A stretch of DNA of 8,077 nt from an uncultured Syntrophobacteraceae bacterium (lineage in GTDB: Bacteria > Desulfobacterota > Syntrophobacteria > Syntrophobacterales > Syntrophobacteraceae). The notes under the pieces are model-generated. The model made no database searches, was not told the origin of the DNA, and saw only the letters and a program-made list of their open reading frames with translations. The stretch covers positions 1-8,077 of the forward strand of contig CALBZH010000167.1 of the NCBI GenBank assembly GCA_937889795.1, in the 5' to 3' direction. Shown here piece by piece: positions 5,952 to 8,077 of this stretch (the stretch's first letter is position 1; every line of letters starts with the position of its first letter). The position numbers and the translations under genes are program-made.

Positions 5952-6013
5952 CGTGCGTGCGATCGAGGCAATAAGAAGCACGGCATGGGGGAGAGATCAA
6001 GGAAGAGCGAATC

Positions 6014-6856
6014 GTGAAGAGCCGGATCAACCCGGAGACCGTCAAGTTATGGCGGCTTCCGGAATTAGGACATGTGGAGATGCTCCGCGCGGTCTATCGC
6101 ACGCAGACGTTCTCGCGGCATTCCCATGAAGGGTTCGCCCTCGGAGTAATCGAGCGCGGTGCGCTCGGCTTTTACTACCGTGGGGAGAACGTGGTGGCAC
6201 CCGCCGGAGCCGTCAATCTGGCAAACCCCGATGAGCCCCACACAGGCCATGCTGCGACCGATGAAGGCTGGGCGTACCGCATGTTCTATTTCGATGCGTC
6301 TGTTCTGCAGCAAGCGGCCTCCCGTCTGGCGGACCGAAACGCCGCCCTGCCCTTCTTCCAGTCTGGTGTTCTCCAGGACGACCACCTTGCCGCAATCATC
6401 CATCGGCTTCACCGAGACTTCGAGTCGGCCGGCCTGGCGCGTCTCGAAATGGAATCTCGGTTTCTTAACCTCCTGACCTTGCTCGTTTCCCGACACGCCG
6501 ATGCGCCTCCTACCCCGGGTGTCTTCGGCCCCGAGCCCCGGCGAATCCACCGTGCGCGTGAATACATCCATGCCCGATACCAGGATGATCTGTCGCTTGA
6601 GGAGTTGTCATCTGTAGCCGGTTTGAGCCCGTTTCATTTCTTGAGGGTTTTCCGTAACGCGGTCGGCCTTCCCCCCCATGCCTACCTCATGCAAGTCCGC
6701 ATTGGAGAAGCCAAAAGACTCCTTACCGAAGGACGGTCCATCGCTTCGGCTGCAGTCGAAACCGGGTTTGCCGACCAGAGCCATTTGACGCGCTGCTTCA
6801 AGCGCATCACGGGGGTCACGCCGGGCCATTACCGCAAGATTGTACAAGACCACTGA
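6014..6856 (+). CDS. AraC-family transcriptional regulator with cupin-type sensor domain
   Basis: A 280-residue DNA-binding regulator, the usual AraC length. Residues about 15-165 form an AraC-type ligand-binding cupin: SRHSHEGFALGVIERGALGF (34-53) with H36 and H38, a PAGAVNLANPDEPHTGHA strand-turn (63-80), then helices. Residues about 175-277 are the two helix-turn-helix DNA-binding region: LSLEELSSVAGLSPFHFLRV (193-212) and SIASAAVETGF (242-252). The latter runs into the family signature FADQSHLTRCFKRITGVTP (252-270) and GHYRK. The start is GTG at 6014, with GGAAG (6001-6005) 8 nt upstream. It lies 67 nt before the methyltransferase gene on the same strand and is divergent from the sulfotransferase, so it may control either. 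The ligand is unknown. Autoregulation is plausible given the repeats upstream. Confidence 0.92.
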   Translation: MKSRINPETVKLWRLPELGHVEMLRAVYRTQTFSRHSHEGFALGVIERGALGFYYRGENVVAPAGAVNLANPDEPHTGHAATDEGWAYRMFYFDASVLQQAASRLADRNAALPFFQSGVLQDDHLAAIIHRLHRDFESAGLARLEMESRFLNLLTLLVSRHADAPPTPGVFGPEPRRIHRAREYIHARYQDDLSLEELSSVAGLSPFHFLRVFRNAVGLPPHAYLMQVRIGEAKRLLTEGRSIASAAVETGFADQSHLTRCFKRITGVTPGHYRKIVQDH

Positions 6857-6910
6857 TGTCTTTCCCCTTATGGTTCCGGCCTGTGACACACTGCGTCGAA
6901 CATCGTGAGG

Positions 6911-6915
6911 GGAGG
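6911..6915 (+). promoter_or_regulatory. Ribosome binding site of the methyltransferase gene
   Basis: GGAGG, within a longer GAGGGGAGG run, sits 8 nt before ATG at 6924 and fixes this start with good confidence. Confidence 0.8.
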
Positions 6916-6923
6916 TTCTCTAC

Positions 6924-7724
6924 ATGCAGGAATACATTCATGGCTATGAGGAAGACGAGACGACCAGATTGACCGATCAGGCGACGACACTCGCGGAGCT
7001 GTTGCACCACGATACGTCGTTTCCGCCGAATGCTCGCGTTCTGGAAGCTGGCTGCGGCACTGGCGCCCAGACGGTTATTCTGGCTCGATCGAGCCCGGAA
7101 GCAGCCATCCTATCCATCGACATTTCGGAAACCTCTGTCCGAGAGGCGCGTGCAAACCTCGAAAGCCTCGGCATCACGAACGTTTCCTTTGCACGGGCGA
7201 GCCTGTTTGACTTGCCGCATCCTGACGCAAGCTTCGACCATGCTTTCGTTTGTTTTGTGCTTGAGCATGTCCCTGAGCCTTTGGCCGCGCTCCGGTGTCT
7301 CAAGCGGATTCTCAAACCTGGCGGGACGTTGACCATTATCGAGGGAGATCATGGATCAGCCTTCTTTTACCCGCGAAGCGCCTTTGCAGATCGAGCCATT
7401 CAATGCCAGATTGACTTGCAGGCTGTCAGTGGCGGGAACGCGCTGATCGGACGAGAGCTCTACCCCCTGCTGACGAAGGCTGGCTTCAGCTCCGTCCGCG
7501 TCTCGCCACGCATGGTGTACGTGGACGCAAGCAAACCCCATCTGGTCGAGGGATTCATCAAGAAGACCTTCACGGCAATGATCCAGGGAATCCGAGGGCG
7601 GGCACTGGAATCGGGCATGATCGAAGGCAGCGACTTCGACGCAGGCGTACGCGACCTGAACCGCACAGCCGAAACCGATGGCGTGTTTTGCTACACGTTT
7701 TTTAAAGGAGTCGCTCGGGCTTGA
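6924..7724 (+). CDS. Class I SAM-dependent methyltransferase
   Basis: A 266-residue enzyme expected to transfer a methyl group from S-adenosylmethionine to an unidentified small molecule. The Rossmann motifs appear in order: motif I VLEAGCGTGAQT (39-50), the acidic ribose-binding residue D66 in LSIDIS, an RASLFDLPHPDASFD stretch (91-105), FVLEHVPEPLAALRCLKRIL (111-130) and KPGGTLTIIEGDHG (131-144). The N-terminal segment with HGYEEDETTRLTDQA resembles a subgroup of these enzymes with an N-terminal helical lid. The C-terminal half (about 145-266) is the variable, substrate-selecting part and contains no motif I can tie to a substrate. It sits 67 nt downstream of the AraC-family gene on the same strand with no clear terminator between, so cotranscription is likely. 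The protein is soluble, with no signal peptide. Confidence 0.9.
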   Translation: MQEYIHGYEEDETTRLTDQATTLAELLHHDTSFPPNARVLEAGCGTGAQTVILARSSPEAAILSIDISETSVREARANLESLGITNVSFARASLFDLPHPDASFDHAFVCFVLEHVPEPLAALRCLKRILKPGGTLTIIEGDHGSAFFYPRSAFADRAIQCQIDLQAVSGGNALIGRELYPLLTKAGFSSVRVSPRMVYVDASKPHLVEGFIKKTFTAMIQGIRGRALESGMIEGSDFDAGVRDLNRTAETDGVFCYTFFKGVARA

Positions 7725-7747
7725 GTCCGAGGCCGGGAGCGCGGGCA

Positions 7748-7764
7748 GGACTGGACTGGACTGG
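7748..7764 (+). repeat. Short GGACT tandem repeat
   Basis: Three perfect head-to-tail copies of GGACT followed by a partial GG. It is too short to be a meaningful satellite; it probably arose by slippage. Confidence 0.6.
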
Positions 7765-7825
7765 AAGGCAGGGGGGCTTGCTTTTAAGAGCGCTGGTAAC
7801 AAATGAGCGTCCGGTCGACCACAAT

Positions 7826-7910
7826 GGTAGTGCCGCCTTCCACGGCGGCGAGGCGGTACGGGCCGACCATGCTCGGCGCTGCATACGCCACCGTGGAAGG
7901 CGGCGCTACC
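7826..7910. repeat. REPIN-like element: two inverted REP units
   Basis: Two 24-base units face each other, at 7826-7849 (plus) and 7887-7910 (minus), matching at 22 of 24 bases. Each begins G-GTAG, then one pyrimidine, then a stem GCCGCC, loop TTCCAC and stem GGCGGC (GGTGGC in the second unit). The outer 20-base arms (7826-7845 and 7891-7910) pair with each other at 19 of 20 positions, and the exception is a G-U wobble in RNA. A small GCCGA/TCGGC stem (7862-7877) sits in the middle. A GTAG tetranucleotide before a hairpin is the hallmark of REP sequences mobilised by RAYT (IS200/IS605-like) transposases, and inverted pairs are called REPINs or BIMEs. No RAYT gene is in the window. It lies about 100 bases after the methyltransferase gene, a usual intergenic position. 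Confidence 0.75.
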
Positions 7911-8039
7911 GAAACGAGCTCAGAGTGCGGATGGATAGACTTTTGTTGCCACGCGCCTTATCTGGCATCCGGAATCCAGGATCTTTCTGACCGGGGTGCG
8001 GAACTTTTTCCCCGCGCTACTAGGCTTCTTGGGTGAGCG

Positions 8040-8077
8040 GACTGCAGCGCCAGGAAAGGGCCGGTGCGGCTGCAGTC
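8040..8077. repeat. 9-bp perfect inverted repeat at the right edge
   Basis: GACTGCAGC (8040-8048) and GCTGCAGTC (8069-8077) flank a 20-base spacer. Each arm contains the palindrome CTGCAG. The second arm ends exactly at the last base of the window. It could be a hairpin, part of a longer repeat cut by the edge, or a fold-back at a contig end. Confidence 0.5.

Larger units (their letters stand above)
5645..6013. other. Divergent intergenic region (369 bases) between sulfotransferase and AraC genes
   Basis: Open frames on both strands here lack ribosome binding sites and family-like motifs, so no gene is called. If the sulfotransferase started at 5698 its first 18 codons would occupy the left edge. 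The region shows an 11-base direct repeat AGGATCCAGGC at 5674 and 5774, a TGCGGAC direct repeat, a CGGACC/GGTCCG inverted repeat and an extended -10 candidate. Confidence 0.65.
7725..8077. other. Non-coding right end (353 bases) carrying repeats
   Basis: Open frames here on both strands lack ribosome binding sites and recognisable motifs and run through the repeat elements, so none is called. The region holds a short GGACT tandem repeat, a REPIN-like element and a 9-bp inverted repeat at the edge. No intrinsic terminator with a U-tract was found after the methyltransferase gene. Confidence 0.7.

Noticed and set aside
5744..6017. Overlapping small open frames in the sulfotransferase/AraC gap
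   Set aside because: Both strands are open for 60-80 codons, but none has a ribosome binding site or family-like sequence, and the plus-strand one (5826-6017) runs into the AraC start.
7721..8036. Open frames crossing the REPIN
   Set aside because: Their coding is created by the GC-rich hairpin units, and there is no start signal or conserved motif.

Overview
This GC-rich window encodes typical bacterial proteins from a Gram-negative-like cell. The clues are a FIST-domain sensor paired with a small Cys-rich protein, a CgeB-type glycosyltransferase, a sulfotransferase, and a signal-peptide protein with a His/Gly/Tyr-rich tail. This mix is reminiscent of Deltaproteobacteria/Desulfobacterota or related environmental lineages. 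That placement is an inference from protein style only; there is no rRNA or marker gene here.

Left part, minus strand (1-2085): a FIST sensory-domain gene runs off the left edge. Upstream of it, in the same operon, is an 83-residue Cys-rich protein. Upstream again is a 491-residue protein that appears to fuse a PIN-like nuclease domain, a GNAT acetyltransferase domain and a PUA/ASCH/EVE-like C-terminal domain. This looks like a conflict or toxin-type effector and is the most unusual gene in the window. A 336-base non-coding stretch (2086-2421) follows, with candidate promoters firing in both directions.

Middle (2422-5644): a plus-strand gene for a 160-residue coiled-coil protein converges on a minus-strand secreted protein. 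Next come two tightly spaced minus-strand genes, a sulfotransferase followed 11 nt later by a CgeB-like glycosyltransferase. Together they suggest assembly and sulfation of a surface glycan or other exported glycoconjugate.

Right part, plus strand (6014-7724): an AraC-family regulator with a cupin-type sensor domain is followed by a class I SAM-dependent methyltransferase. They probably form a small regulator/enzyme cassette. The 369-base gap upstream, shared with the divergent sulfotransferase, contains repeats that could be operator sites.

Right end (7725-8077): no convincing gene. It holds a clear REPIN-like element, made of two inverted 24-nt REP units that each begin with G-GTAG and fold into a hairpin. 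A separate 9-bp inverted repeat ends exactly at the last base of the window. No tRNA, rRNA, CRISPR array, transposase gene or complete insertion sequence was found.
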